Source: Canna indica (lineage: Eukaryota > Streptophyta > Magnoliopsida > Zingiberales > Cannaceae). From it: 64,000 nt of DNA. A program made the translations under genes and the position numbers. The stretch lies in assembly GCA_034359265.1 (NCBI GenBank), contig CP136893.1, positions 20,964,001-21,028,000 on the forward strand, given 5' to 3'. Positions 45,539 to 57,683 of the stretch are shown here, in pieces. Below the pieces are notes generated by a model that saw nothing but the letters and a program-made list of their open reading frames with translations, made no database searches and had not been told where the DNA came from. The stretch's first letter is position 1, and each line of letters opens with the position of its first letter.

Positions 45539-48330
45539 GGAGGTGCACGAGGATGCTGTTTTGAGTGGTAGCAGAAATAACTCCACTGGCAAGAGAGGCT
45601 GAGATGGGAGCTGTGGTAACGGTCCGACAGCTCAGGAGGAGGTTGTACAAGACCCTAGGGTGGCACAGTTGTAGACGCAGGTGACTGAATTGACTGAGAA
45701 GCTCCCCAGAGAGGGGGATGAGTTCCGTAGAGAGCGGGCGACGAGGCAGAAGTAGACTCAATACATAACCCCCAATGGGGCCCACTGTGCCGGATCCAGT
45801 AGGGCCGGTTCGATCTGCGAGCAGGGAGGAGGACCGCCGGGAGCCAGTGGCAGGTAGCACACTGTACATGAACTTCATGAAACTGAGGCCACCAGTACGT
45901 ATACACAGGTGCAGATCCACAGGTGGATGTGACATCGCTCTTGAATGATTGTATGGAGCTGTGCGAGGTGTTGGATTACTCTTTTGAGGCGATGATACAC
46001 ATGGTCAGGCTGCAGCTTAGGGGTTCGACAAAAGAGTGGCACCAATCGTGGAAGGCCCGTAGGGGGACTCATGCATTATCCCATACTTGGGAGGAATTTC
46101 AAAATGCCATCGTAGAGAAGTACCTTCCTAGGAACGTCCGTGAGAGGAGTTTGAGCAGCTTCGCCAGACAGGCAGTATAACGGTGATAGAGTTTGAGGTA
46201 GAGTTTACACGGCTATCCTGCTACCATCTGTCCCTAGGCAGATCGGGTTAGGTAGTTCGTTGAGGGTTTGAGGGTACAAATAGGTAGATTAATACATTAC
46301 ACCGAGGACACCACTTTTGTGCAAGTGGTGGATGAGGCGATGCGGAAGGAAGCCATGGTACCTATAGATCCACATGATGGGCTAGCAAAGAAGAGGTTTA
46401 GACCCCATGGATCAAGGGATAGGAAGTTTCACACGGAGGCTAGCGGCATCGTGGTAGCTCGCTCATAGGGTCGGGGCAGGGTAGTTTAAGAGGCAGAGCA
46501 GGCGCAGGACCGATGACTACCCAAAGTGCAGCAGCGTCTAGGGGACAAAGGGACCAGGTGTCACCTTGCGGGTAGAGTGGGAGGAGGAATGTTGGTGAAA
46601 TGACTACACTAGAGGGGGGGGGGGTGAATAGTGTGTTATCTAATTTTTTTTGCCTAATTCCGGTTTTAATCGTTTACTTGATTACTTAGGCAATTCACAA
46701 ATTCGAATAGCAAGCGGAAGCAATAAATAAGACAATTAAGCAAACACAAGAGAGATAACGCTAACACAATGATTTATAGTGGTTCGGCCCCAATGCCTAC
46801 TCCACTACCTAAGCACCCCGCTTAGGATTTTCAAACTAAACTTTACTAGATTAATCTTGTTCCCCTTACAACGATAACTTTGACCTGAAGAGTCTCGCTC
46901 TTAGCCTAAGGCACTTCTACACCCAAAAGTCTCCGTCTTCTTACCGAGAGCACTCTTCCACCTCAACCTAAGGGACAACTCAACTAATCCTAGTAAACTA
47001 AGTTTACAATGGTGGGTTTAAGCCTCAACACCAAGGCAACCACAAACTCAATCAACCTAGCACTCTAGGTTTACACAAATTCAAATACAATGAAATAAAC
47101 ACCAAAATACAACAATAATGAGAGCAAATAATAAACAATATAAACTTAGCTCTCAAACAAGATGTCCTAGCTCCTCTTGATGAGTTGAAGATGATTCAAG
47201 GCAAGCACAAAGTCAATCTCAAGGTTTCTAGGCTCAAAGCTAGGGTTCTTTGCAAAGATGGCTCAAGAATTCTTGTAGGGATGCAAGGAGTGGCTTTTTG
47301 AGGCTTAGAAACATCATGGACGGATTGGAAGAGAGTTTGGGGTGGGTATTTATAACTCCCCAAACAAAATAGCTCGTCAACGAGCTAATTTCTGCCCGTT
47401 GGCGATGCCCGGTCACTTGCCGGTCGATCGTCGGTCTACTGACCGAGCGATCGCCGAGCGACCGAAGGCATTCTGCCCGTTCTAGGTAACGTTCGGTCGA
47501 CCGATCGGTCGATCGAACCTGGGCAGGGTAGACTCCTTAGGCTTTTTTTTTGCTTGTTTGCTCGTTTTTGGGTTCCGTCTTCGCTAAGTCTACTTTTATA
47601 ACAAAATATAAATGTTATATAAGGATTACCTCCCATTTGGATTCAATAAAAATATCTAAAAAATCAAACTTCTTAAGAATCAAAATCTAACTTTTGGGGT
47701 CTAGTATAATTTTCTGAAAAATAGAAATTTTCTAATCTTCCGAGTCAAATATGGGTAGACTGAAGGCCCCTAAAAAATTCTTAAAAATATCTCGTTATCT
47801 AGTTTTTACCCAAGGACAATTATCGGCATTTTTTGTATCAAGAAAATGTCTAGGTCATATAGCCCTCAAAGGAGCTCCCTAGGCTTAGTGAATTCCAGGG
47901 TCATTTTCTAATTTGACGGTGTTTCATGTTTCGGAGTTTAGGTTAGGTTTTGGGTTCTTATGCATCATCATGAGGATTTACAACATAAATTAGACACCCT
48001 AGACCTAAACTTTAACTTCTTGAAGAATCCCGAGCGTCGATGAGCGTCCTTGCCAACTTCTTCGATTCCTTCAATTTTTTCGATCGGAGATGTCGTACGC
48101 TAACCAACTTGGAACCTGAAAGTAATTCTCAATAACACCATTAGTTCCATGTTTGTTATAATCAAAACTGAGATTAAGACCAAGGTAAAAAATCTTAGGC
48201 CAACAAGGCACACAGGACTTGCTTTGGTCGGACCGATGCTTGTTTTGGGTGTGGCCAACCGAGCCACATCAAGTGGAACTGCCCAGTAGAGGGCGGTCGG
48301 GCAGGGGTTCCATCCAGGGGAAAGGCTCCT
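45539..48330 (+). pseudogene. Gypsy gag of element H, split by S1
   Basis: The gag starts at about 45539 (MEVHEDAVLSGSR). The longest open piece, 45923-46180, holds the retrotransposon gag core (ATKEWHQSW-like segment, WEEFQNAIVEKYLPRNVRER). Stops occur at 45672-45674 and 45753-45755, where CAG (Gln) would be expected, and elsewhere. S1 (46590-48205) interrupts it; the CCHC knuckle CFGCGQPSHIKWNC lies beyond the insert at about 48234-48290. Gag assembles particles; this copy cannot be translated. Confidence 0.82.
46590..48205 (-). mobile_element. Copia solo LTR S1, Sirevirus-like, in H gag
   Basis: 1,616 bp from TGTTGGTGAAATGAC to TTAGGCCAACA. Flanks are AGGAA (46585-46589) and AGGCA (48206-48210), a one-mismatch duplication. 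It matches the LTRs of A and B, has a small palindrome cluster at 47400-47520, and has no internal region, so it is a solo LTR. Confidence 0.87.
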
Positions 48331-48395
48331 ATGTCGATGACATCTATAGCACAGCGGACTCAGTCTCAGAGGATAGGTCAACAACGTACGACGGG

Positions 48396-48840
48396 ATCAG
48401 GGAGGCCACCTGCTTGAGTGTTTACCTTGACTCTAGAGGGCGCTGAGGCGCCCAATGCAGTATTGACATGTATTATTTCAGTTTGTACATTACTTGCTTA
48501 TGCATTATTTGATCCAGGTGCCACGCACTCCTTTATATCTGAGTTGTTGACTTCGAGGTTGGGGAGGCATACAAGTTTGCTTGCAAAGCCTCTAGTAGTG
48601 TCAACACCTACAAGCGGCACTGTCATAGCAGAAACTGTCATTAGGGACTGCGAAATTACCATCTACGGGCATGCTCTAGTAGCATAGCAAATGGTACTGC
48701 CAACCCTTGAGTTAGATGTGATACTGGGCATGGATTGGCTATCAGCTCATTATACGTCACTTAAGTGTAGGACAAAAGCAGTCACTTTCTGAAAGCCGGG
48801 AATACCACCCTTTACTTTTCAGGGCAGGGAGAGGGGACTC
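48396..48840 (+). pseudogene. Retropepsin-like protease of element H
   Basis: The open piece 48418-48687 contains LFDPGATHSFISELLTSRLG-like sequence, where the active site reads D-P-G in place of D-S/T-G. After a stop (TAG at 48686-48688) the domain continues with LDVILGMDWLSAHYTSLKC, a conserved late motif. The active-site change and the stops make it inactive. Confidence 0.8.
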
Positions 48841-48879
48841 TTTTAGGGTCGACCAGTATGGTGGATAAGACTCCAGTGG

Positions 48880-49800
48880 TCATGGACTTTCCTGATATGT
48901 TTACTAAGGAGTTGTCGGGACTACCACCGATGAGGGAGATTGAATTTTGCATTGAGTTGTAGTCGGGGGTGAAACCAATCTCAATCCCTCAATACCGGAT
49001 GGCACCTGCTGAGCTGGGGGAACTTAAGGCCCAATTGCAGGAGTTGTTGGACTTGGGGTTCATTCGCCCAAGTGTGTCACCTTGGGGAGTGTCGGTACTA
49101 TATATTTGTTAAAAAGAAAGATGGATCCATGCAGATGTGTATAGACTATCGGCAGCTTAATAAGGTAACGATCAAAAACCATTACCCGCTTCCCAGGATT
49201 GATGATTTGTTTGATCAATTGTAGAGAGCTTAGTGGTTTTCAAAAATTGATCTGAGGTTAGGGTACCATCAGCTGAGGATTCGGGATGAGGATATTCAGA
49301 ATACCGCCTTAAGAACGAGGTATGGCCATTATGAATCGAGTATTCAAGGAGTTTTTAGACAGGTTCGTCGTAGTGTTCATTGACGATATTTTGGTCTATT
49401 CCAGGAGCGAGGCTGAGCACAGGGAGCATCTGAAGGTAGTCTTAGAAACCCTCAGGCATCACCAGCTTTTTGCAAAGTTCTAAAAGTGCGAGTTTTGGCT
49501 GATCAATGTGGGATTCTTAGGGCATATAGTGTCTAGAGAAGGTGTGAAAGTGGACCCCGCAAAGATTGAGGCAGTTCGGAACTGGGAGAGGCCTACCAAT
49601 GTGACTGAGATCAGCAGCTTCCTGGGGTTGGCCGATTATTACAAAAAATTTGTGGAGAATTTCTCAGTAGAAAATAAAATTTATTTGGGACGATAAATAC
49701 GAAGAGAGCTTTCAGAAGCTCAAGGACCGCTTGACTACTGCCCTAGTGTTGGCATTACCCTCAAGGTCGTGGGGATTTGCAGTGTATTGTGATGCCTATT
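48880..49800 (+). pseudogene. Gypsy reverse transcriptase of element H
   Basis: Recognisable segments in order: ELSGLPPMREIEF, a stop for Gln at 48960-48962, [31 protein letters not shown], then shifts. The catalytic FIDDILVYS motif is at about 49376-49402, and the [16 protein letters not shown] connection is at 49511-49560. The block between RYGHYE and MNRVFKEF (about 25 residues, including the usual PFGL motif) is deleted near 49333. The domain copies element RNA into DNA. Several stops and the deletion make it inactive. Solo LTR J interrupts its RNase H continuation at 49801. Confidence 0.85.
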
Positions 49801-52800
49801 TGTCACACCCCAAATCCGGTATGATCGGCCAGGGTACGCCACATACCCCGAAACCTAACCCCAAAACAAATCGTACATAAACAAGTAATGAACCTAAACA
49901 TTTTATAACATTTTAAACTTATGGGAAAACGTCAAATCCCAAAAGAAACCCAACCACTAATTTGATAAATGCTAAAGGTTCAATTTATTTTCAAAACCTT
50001 TAAGTTCCAACAAGGACACCCCAAACTAAGGAAAAATGCGAAAACAAAATAACCAAGTCTACATGACTCCACAAAAATGAAAACGACTGGATTCAGTATC
50101 CTCCTCGATCACGACATGTCACGAGACCCGCTGTCCTGCTATCAACAGCCACGCTACTGCACCCCGGTACCTTCATGATCTAGCTCAGGTGCTGTAAAAC
50201 AACTGAAATGAGGGGTAAATCCAACTAGGACTTAGTGAATAGATCAGTCCTCAATCATCCAATTCAATCATCATTTATAAACAACAAATAACATATATAC
50301 AATATAAGCAACAATGACAGGAATAATCAGCAATAATCATCATTTATATGAGATATAAATATCACCAAGCATAACCATCAACCCATTTACACAATAATCA
50401 TAATGAGCATATCCAATAATCCAACGAGATATAAACATCATATAAACAACCAACCATCCAAAAAAGCCACCTGGGTTGGTCGTTAGTGTGACATATTAAC
50501 GAGCATCCCGGTCGAAGGACCCGTCGGTCCGAAAACCCAGGGACTCGTCGGCCCAATAATCCAGAGACTCTTCGGTCTACGAGTCGAGCGTTGATCACCT
50601 CTGTCTCAGCGTACTTCCCGCTCTTGCTACCCAGGTCAGTCTCTAGTGTGGCGGCTGGCGAGCTTCCCAGTCCACATCCATAAACACATCCAGGCATTCA
50701 TAACCAATCCACATCATATGTAAATACATGAATAAAATAAATACATAACGCCTTCATTCCCGTATATTGTCTTGGGGCCCACCAGACCCCTTGATAACCA
50801 CAAGTAAAGGAGCACATGTCCCATTCTATACATAGCATGTAAGCAATAAAGTTATTCAAATAAGATTTTAGTTAATCTCCTTCATGCGTCATACCATACA
50901 TGAGAAACCATGAAATAGGAATATAACATGTCCAATATTGTAAGAAAAGAAGCAAGTATGACACATATGGTAACACAATGCCGAAAGGAACTTCAATAAT
51001 AAAATTAATGGAATGAAACAACAAGATAATATTTCAGCATATGGTAACACTGATCTAGGATGATATTCTCTTTATCAACTATTAGAACAACAAATCAACT
51101 CAGATTGGAATCATAAGAACATGTATAACATGGTTGTTCAACTCGGCACGCAAAATGAGGCGACACTCACCTACTACTTTCAAAATCCGAAGATATTATG
51201 GTGAAATAGACCTCACCAATGAATCCAGAACGTCGATTAGGTGAAAATCCATATATAACATGAATATTTTGGCTAACTTTAAGTCCTCAAAATAATTATT
51301 TAGAATAATAGAAGAAATGCTTTATAATAAATCACCGTTACGAATGAATATAACGGTGCTACATTTCAAATAAATCAATAATGAAATCTCAGCCCTTCAT
51401 CTAACATGATCAAATCACAACCTTCCATCTAATATGATACAATCACTGCCGTCCATCTAACCTGATGCAATCTCAGCATTCCATTTAACATAATGCAATC
51501 ACAACCCTCTATCTAGCCTGATGCAATCCCAGCCTTCCATCTAACATGATGTAATCACAGTCTTACATCTATCCTGATACAATTATTGCCGTCCATCTAA
51601 CATGATGCAATAACAGTCTTCCATCTAATGCAATCTCAGCCTTCCATCTAACATGATGCAATCAAAGCCCTCCATCTAGCCTGATGCAATCCCAACCTTC
51701 CATCTAACATGACGCAATCACAGCCCTTCATCTAGACACGGTGCAGCCCTAGCCCTTCATCTAACATGATCAGATCTCAACCCTTCATTTTCATCTTCAA
51801 CCTAAACTAGGGTTTCTCCACCCCAAACCCAACCAGTGGCCATCTCCACCCTTGGCCGCCACCGCTTGCGCCAAAATTGAGTGGCGAGACCAATCGACAC
51901 TGCTGCCGATCGCGGTGACAAACCGTCGACAGTCGACGCTGCCTCCTTGCGACTTGGCGGCCACGGAGGCCTACAGGTTGCAGCCGCTAACTCGGCTGCT
52001 CGGCATGGCCGGCGCCGGCCGGGACGCAGTCGCCTCGATGCGGCGGGCTGTAGACGCCACCGTCGGGGCTGTAGCTGACCCTACCTGGGTGCCATTGCCG
52101 GATTGTCTGCCCCCATCCAGGGCGTTCCGATGGCACAGTGACTGCCGCCAGACTCGGGGGTACTGGCTGGCCCAAAATACTTTGTCGGCCACTGTTTTCC
52201 AAAAATAGGTAGGTTCGTCGAAAAAACGCAGATCGTCAGAAAATATTACCGAAAATAGCAAAATCCGAAACAAAAATTATCTACGCGAAATCTCATCCTA
52301 CAATCACTATCATGAATGAAAGAATTGGGGGAAAATGGTTAATCCACTCACCTCTTTGGAGAAGACGGGAAGGAAGAAGTCACGTCGGATCTTCCTTTAA
52401 TTGACGTCGACGAACTTGTGGAACTCCGGCTCCGGCGGCTCCTCCTCCTCCTCGAAGGTGCCCTCTCTCTCCTCTCCCCCTTGCCTCGAGTGGCATGCGG
52501 CTAAAACCCCTGTCCGCACGCCCTAGGCTCTAATTTATAGATCCTGGTTGGGGTCCAAATGACCAAAATACCCCTACTTAAGTTATCCGACTTAAACAAC
52601 CCATACCTAACCCGTTCTAAATCCGATTCGAGTTCCAATTCAACCGCTAAATTCGTCTCGAGACCGTCTATCATCCTAGCATGCTAAATCACATAAATAT
52701 GACAAATAAAATTTCTCTATTTTTTCTATATTAAATGCTTACCCGGCTCTAATCCCAAAGCTTTCTGCCAATGCGCGCTAACTCGACCAAGGTCCCTTGC

Positions 52801-52839
52801 TTATGAATAAAATATTATTTACAATTTTTTGGCATAACA
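49801..52839 (-). mobile_element. Gypsy solo LTR J, same family as H, in H pol
   Basis: 3,039 bp from TGTCACACCCCAAATCC to GGCATAACA. On the minus strand it starts TGTTATGCC, like H's own LTR (TGTTATAACC), and shares the GACCGACGGGTCC stretch. Flanks are CTATT (49796-49800) and CTCTT (52840-52844), a one-mismatch duplication. It cuts the RNase H coding sequence after YCDA. Open frames within it, such as 51852-52208, are not conserved and are considered chance. Confidence 0.85.
51388..51790 (-). repeat. 28-bp minisatellite in LTR J
   Basis: About 14 copies of a 28-bp unit resembling CCTTCCATCTAACATGATGC followed by AATCACAG. The copies vary at a few positions and one is shorter. The array sits upstream of a GC-rich segment of the LTR. 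Confidence 0.88.
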
Positions 52840-52959
52840 CTCTTAGGTTTGTTTAGGGTGTGTACTGATGCAATATGGTAGGGTGATTGCGTACGCATCC
52901 AGACAATTAAAAAATCACGATAGGAATTACCCGACCCATGATCTAAAGCTCGCGGCTAT

Positions 52960-54617
52960 AGTTGGTGAAATGGCCACACTAGATGAGGGGTGAATAGTGT
53001 GTTATCTAAATCTTTTTGCCTAATTTCGATTTTAATCGTTTACTTGATTATTTAGGCAATTCATAAATCGAGTAGTAAACGGAAGCAAGATATAAATGAT
53101 AAGTAATAAGATACGCAAAGTAAACAATGCTAACACAATTATTTATAGTGGTTCGGCCCCAATGCCTACTCCACTACCTAAGCATCCCGCTTAGGATTTT
53201 CAAACTAACTTTACTAGAATATATAATTTCCCTTACAAAGAGGACTTTACATCGAAAAGTCTTCACTCTCAAACCGAAAGCACTTCCACACCCGAAAGTA
53301 TCTTGCATTCGTACCGAGAGCACTCTCCCACCTCAACTTAAGGGATAACTAAACTAATCCTAGTAAACTAAGTTTACATTGGTGGATTTAAGCCTTAACA
53401 CCAAGGCAACTACCAACTCAATCAAACCTAACAACCTTGGTTTACACACTTGATATACAATCAAAATAAACAACAAAATACAATAACAATTGGAGCAATA
53501 AATCAAAACAACAAGTACTTAGCTCCAAAAGTAACTCCTTAGTCCTCTTGATGCCTCAAGGTGATAAATCGATGAAGTTTGTAGACTCAATAAAGTAGTT
53601 GAGGATCAAAGCTAGGGTTTAAGAAGAATCTCTCAACTAAAGCTTTAAGATTGATCAAAGATGGCTCAATGAAGGTTAAGAATATGGAGGAAGACACTCA
53701 AGAGCTAGTATATATAAGCCCCAAGAAGAGAGATAGCTAAAATAGCTCTCCCAACGGGCTAATTTCTGCCTGTTGGCGACACCCGGTCACTTGCCGATCG
53801 ATCATCGGTCGACCGACCGAGTGATCGCCGAGCGATCGAAGGCATTCTGCCTATTCTGGGCATCGTTTGATCGACCAAAATGTCTTATACTCGATTTCTT
53901 CTTCAACCGGTCGACCAGTCTGTCGACCGAATTTGGGCAGGGTTGACTTTTTGTTTGTTTTTTTGTTTTTGGTTTCGGTCTTTGTTAAGTCTACTTATAT
54001 AATATTTATTAACATTTGTTCGTTAAAATAACTTTAAAACATAAATGTTATATAAGGATTACCCCCCATTTGGATTCAATAAAAATATCTAAAAAATTAA
54101 AATTCTTAAGAATCAAAATCTAACTTTTGGGATCTAGTACAAATTTCCAAAAAATCAAAAAATTTATAATCTCCTAGGTCAAATATGCATAGGTTAAAGA
54201 CTTCCAAAAAATCCTTAAAAATATGTCATTTACTAGTTTTTAACTAAGGAACAATTACCGAGACTTTTGGTGCCAAGAAAATATCTAAACTCTAACTTAG
54301 TGAATTCCAGGGCCAATTTTTGATTTTTCGGATTTTCATATTTTGGGGTTTGGTTTTAGTATTTTGGGTTTTTTGCATCATCATGAGGATTTACAATACA
54401 TGCTAGATACTTTAAACCTAAACTCTAACTTCCCAAAGAATCCCGAGAGTCGACGAGCGTCCTTGATGATTTCTCCAATTTCTTCGATTTTTTTGATCGG
54501 GAATGTCTTGCGCTAATCGATATGGAACCTGAAAGTATTTCTCAATGAAACGTTAGTTCTATTTTTGTTATCATCAAAACTGAGATTAAGACCAAGGTAG
54601 AAAACCTTAGGCCAACA
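52960..54617 (-). mobile_element. Copia solo LTR S2, Sirevirus-like, in H RNase H
   Basis: About 1,658 bp from AGTTGGTGAAATGG (first base changed from T) to TTAGGCCAACA. Flanks are GCTAT (52955-52959) and GCTAT (54618-54622), an exact duplication. It matches S1 closely and has a palindrome cluster at 53780-53940. There is no internal region. Confidence 0.87.
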
Positions 54618-54790
54618 GCTATAGTCTTTGCTCTTAAGCTGTGACGTCATTATCTGTATGGTGAGGCCTGTGAGATATACATTGACCACAAGAGCCTCCA
54701 GTACTTGCTCACCCAGAAGGATTTGAACCTGAGGCAATCGAGATGGCTGGAGCTGTTAAAAGATTATGACTACACGATCCTGTACCATCC

Positions 54791-57578
54791 TGTCACGCTC
54801 CAAACTCAGGGTCACGTGACCGGCCAGGGTATACGTGCCTATACCCCGCAACCTAACTCATGCACATGCCAACTCACAAAAGATAACAGAAAGAAACAAT
54901 AATTTTATTTATAAAGAGAAATAGGAACAAATTTCATTAAAAAATATAGTTTTTATCAAAAGCTCGAGTGCGGAATAAAATGAAACAAAGAGCATCAATA
55001 CTGATATTTAAATAAAATCTGAATAAAAACATGAATGTCCCTAATGGGACAATAACTCCAAAATACCAAAACAAATATGCATGACAAACCACTACAGACT
55101 CGACTACGACCCCTAACTAGGACATTCATGTTAACTAGGACATTCATGACAAAACAGCTGTTAAAAGATTATGATGTCATGTGACTCCTCTGCCCTCCAG
55201 CTGCGCCGAGTGCTCCAACCCACCTCATCGGTCAGGCTTTGCAAAACAAAACAACGACAACGGGTGAGTTCAAAAAAATTCAGTGAGCGATTCTACCAAC
55301 CCCCACGAAAAATAACACAGATAAGATGCATAAAACAAAACTCCTAACTCAAGCAGGAAAAGGTCACAAAGGAGTGAGCAGCTAACAGGCCATCCGGCCA
55401 CCCCATGCCCGAAGGCAGCCAACACCCAAACAGTGAAGAACAACATGCCTAAGTCTATCATGCCCTAAGGCAACAACACATACTAGAATAATCGGAAAGG
55501 CCCTCTGAGCTTATCCTAGTATAAAAAAACTCGGGAGCAATCGGGAAGGCCCTCTGAACTTGCTCCACGTGATACGAAAGGACAATCGGGATTCGCCCGT
55601 TCGAACTTGCCCCTTTAAGATATCACAGGGATAATCGGGTAGGCCATCCAAACTTACCCCTTTAGGATATCACAGGAATAATTGGGTAGGCCCTCCGAAC
55701 TTATTCCTCAAAACCACATCGGGGATAATCGGGTAGGCCCTCCGAACTTATCCCACCAGGCCAAACCAGAACAATCGGTATTGCTCATCGAACTTGCTCC
55801 ACATTTTTATTGGAAATTAGCCATCCAATCTCCCGACCTAGCCCAAAATTTGGCTCCTCAACGAGCCTCTCCGCCATTCATAAAGATATGGTGCAACATG
55901 ACCTAAGTCAAGTCTCTCCTACATTGTCTTAGGGGTGTCCTTATTGAAAAGCGTCTCAACACTTCAATACCCGACCACAACTCCTAGACCCGTAATATCA
56001 TAACTCGTGTGATTTTATTTCAAGTATAAACTTTACTTGTTGGTTCATAAAAGATTATGCTGACCCTTTGCCCAATTTTAATTATGCAATTAAAATTTAG
56101 ATCACCAAGATTAAGGTTTTATTTAGCTTATTGTTATGCCCGAAACTGATGTATATAAAACGAATCTAGTCTCCAGAATATGTCCTATATTTCCAAACTA
56201 TATTTTCTGGTCAAAACGATAAGTTACACGACTATGTTCAGAGAAATATACACCCCGCAACATGAATTTTAAAAACAACACAGATTCATCATCACAGCAT
56301 TAAATTCCAGTAACATTGAATTTTCAGCATATCTTGGAAATAAATAAAAAAATTCAATGAAATAAATTCTTAATTATCATTAAAATAGAATACAAATCTC
56401 AAGATCAATTTTATAGATTTCATGCTTATTACTCATGATTAACAAGTATCCACAACACCTTAATCAAGAACAAGCATCAGGATCAAGAATCCCTTTTCAA
56501 GAATCCCCATGGCATCAATATCAAGATCTTAATCTTATAACATGCTTTCTACCCAAAAATCATAGATTTAAATCTAAGGCATGCAACCACAATTCAAGAA
56601 CCTAATTAGGCAAATAAATCAAGTTTTACACTTCAAGAAATAACAAGATCGCCCACTTGGGCATTTCACCGAACACCTTGAGAGCACCCTTACTTCTCCC
56701 TTGGCCGAGCACCCCTAGGGTAAGTCTAGGGCTGCTGAGCCACAAAGGGAGGATCCCGGGCCCTCCTCACACAAAACGGCACAAGAACACGGCGTTCAAA
56801 ACTCACGATTCGACAAAAATCCGAAGAACAAAAAGATGCCCTAAATTGGCTCAAGATCACGAGAAAACTTGGAAAAGGAGAGGTAAAACCACTTACCTGA
56901 ATAGGAAGGATGATGAGAGGAGAAATCCCGGACAACGGCCCTCGAAATCGGCTTCAAAGATGGCGGCTTGACTCAAGAAGGGGGGAAGAGGGGGTGGCGG
57001 CTCACCTCAAGCCGCCAATTTGAGGAGAGGAAAAGGGGAATAGAGAGGGATTGGCTGGCTCCTCTCGGCTCGGCTCCAAAGAGAAGGAAGAAGAAGATGA
57101 AGAAAGGGAGAAGTTCGGCGGCTCCAAGGGGAAGGAGGGGGGCGACTGACTAGCTGGTGGCTCCTCTTCTCCAAATTTCTTGTGCGGCTCCAATGGGGAG
57201 CCGTAAGCCAAGGGGAGGGGGTTTTATACTCCCTTCTCAATCCTAATCCCTCTAAACCATTTATCCAACCCGCATCTGCCTCAAGCCGAACCTGAACCCG
57301 CTAACTTAAGTTAACTTAATTAATCCTAATCTCCACATAACTATCCAATACATGCACATCCACATGCGACATAATTAAACAATCATGCATACACAACATA
57401 AAAATTAAATAAATTAATCTACACAAGCAAAATTACATAACTCATATTCTTACTTACCCGAGTTCGCAAACTCGCACCGGACCATGAGTCGATTCGGCTC
57501 GACCTCAAACTAGTCCGCTAGGCTAGCAAACACAACCAATAAGAAAAATAATATAATTAAAATATCTAGGATATTACA
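54791..57578 (-). mobile_element. Gypsy solo LTR, alpha family, complete copy in H
   Basis: 2,788 bp from TGTCACGCTCCAAACTC to GGATATTACA. Flanks are CATCC (54786-54790) and CATTC (57579-57583), a one-mismatch duplication within the RNase H codons for Tyr-His-Pro/Ser-Gly. It is the best complete reference for the alpha family in the window. The 50-60 bp AGTTCGGAGGGCC-type array lies at 55490-55800 on its minus strand. Confidence 0.9.
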
Positions 57579-57683
57579 CATTCTGGGAAAACAAATGTGG
57601 TGGTAGATGCCTTGAGCAGGAAATCCATGGGTAGATTGGCTCATTAATCGGTGAGGAGGAGGCCGCTGGCATGAGAGCTTGTT

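Larger units (their letters stand above)
52840..57650 (+). pseudogene. Gypsy RNase H of element H, in three pieces
   Basis: Pieces at 52845-52959, 54618-54790 and 57584-57650 read through as one RNase H domain: [20 protein letters not shown], then DLKLAAI, then [20 protein letters not shown], then [12 protein letters not shown], then VVVDALSRKSMG. S2 and the alpha solo LTR lie between them. RNase H removes the RNA strand during reverse transcription. Two large inserts and scattered changes inactivate it. Confidence 0.85.

Noticed and set aside
45423..45935. 170-residue minus-strand open frame
   Set aside because: It is antisense to the gag of element H and has no domain of its own.
51852..52208. 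118-residue GC-rich open frame
   Set aside because: Inside solo LTR J, with overlapping frames on both strands and no recognisable domain; GC-rich LTR DNA explains it.
52960..54617. S2 as a hAT-type DNA transposon because eight bases (GCTATAGT) can be matched at both edges
   Set aside because: The ends and body are those of a copia LTR; a 5-bp GCTAT duplication fits when the first base is taken as a T-to-A change.
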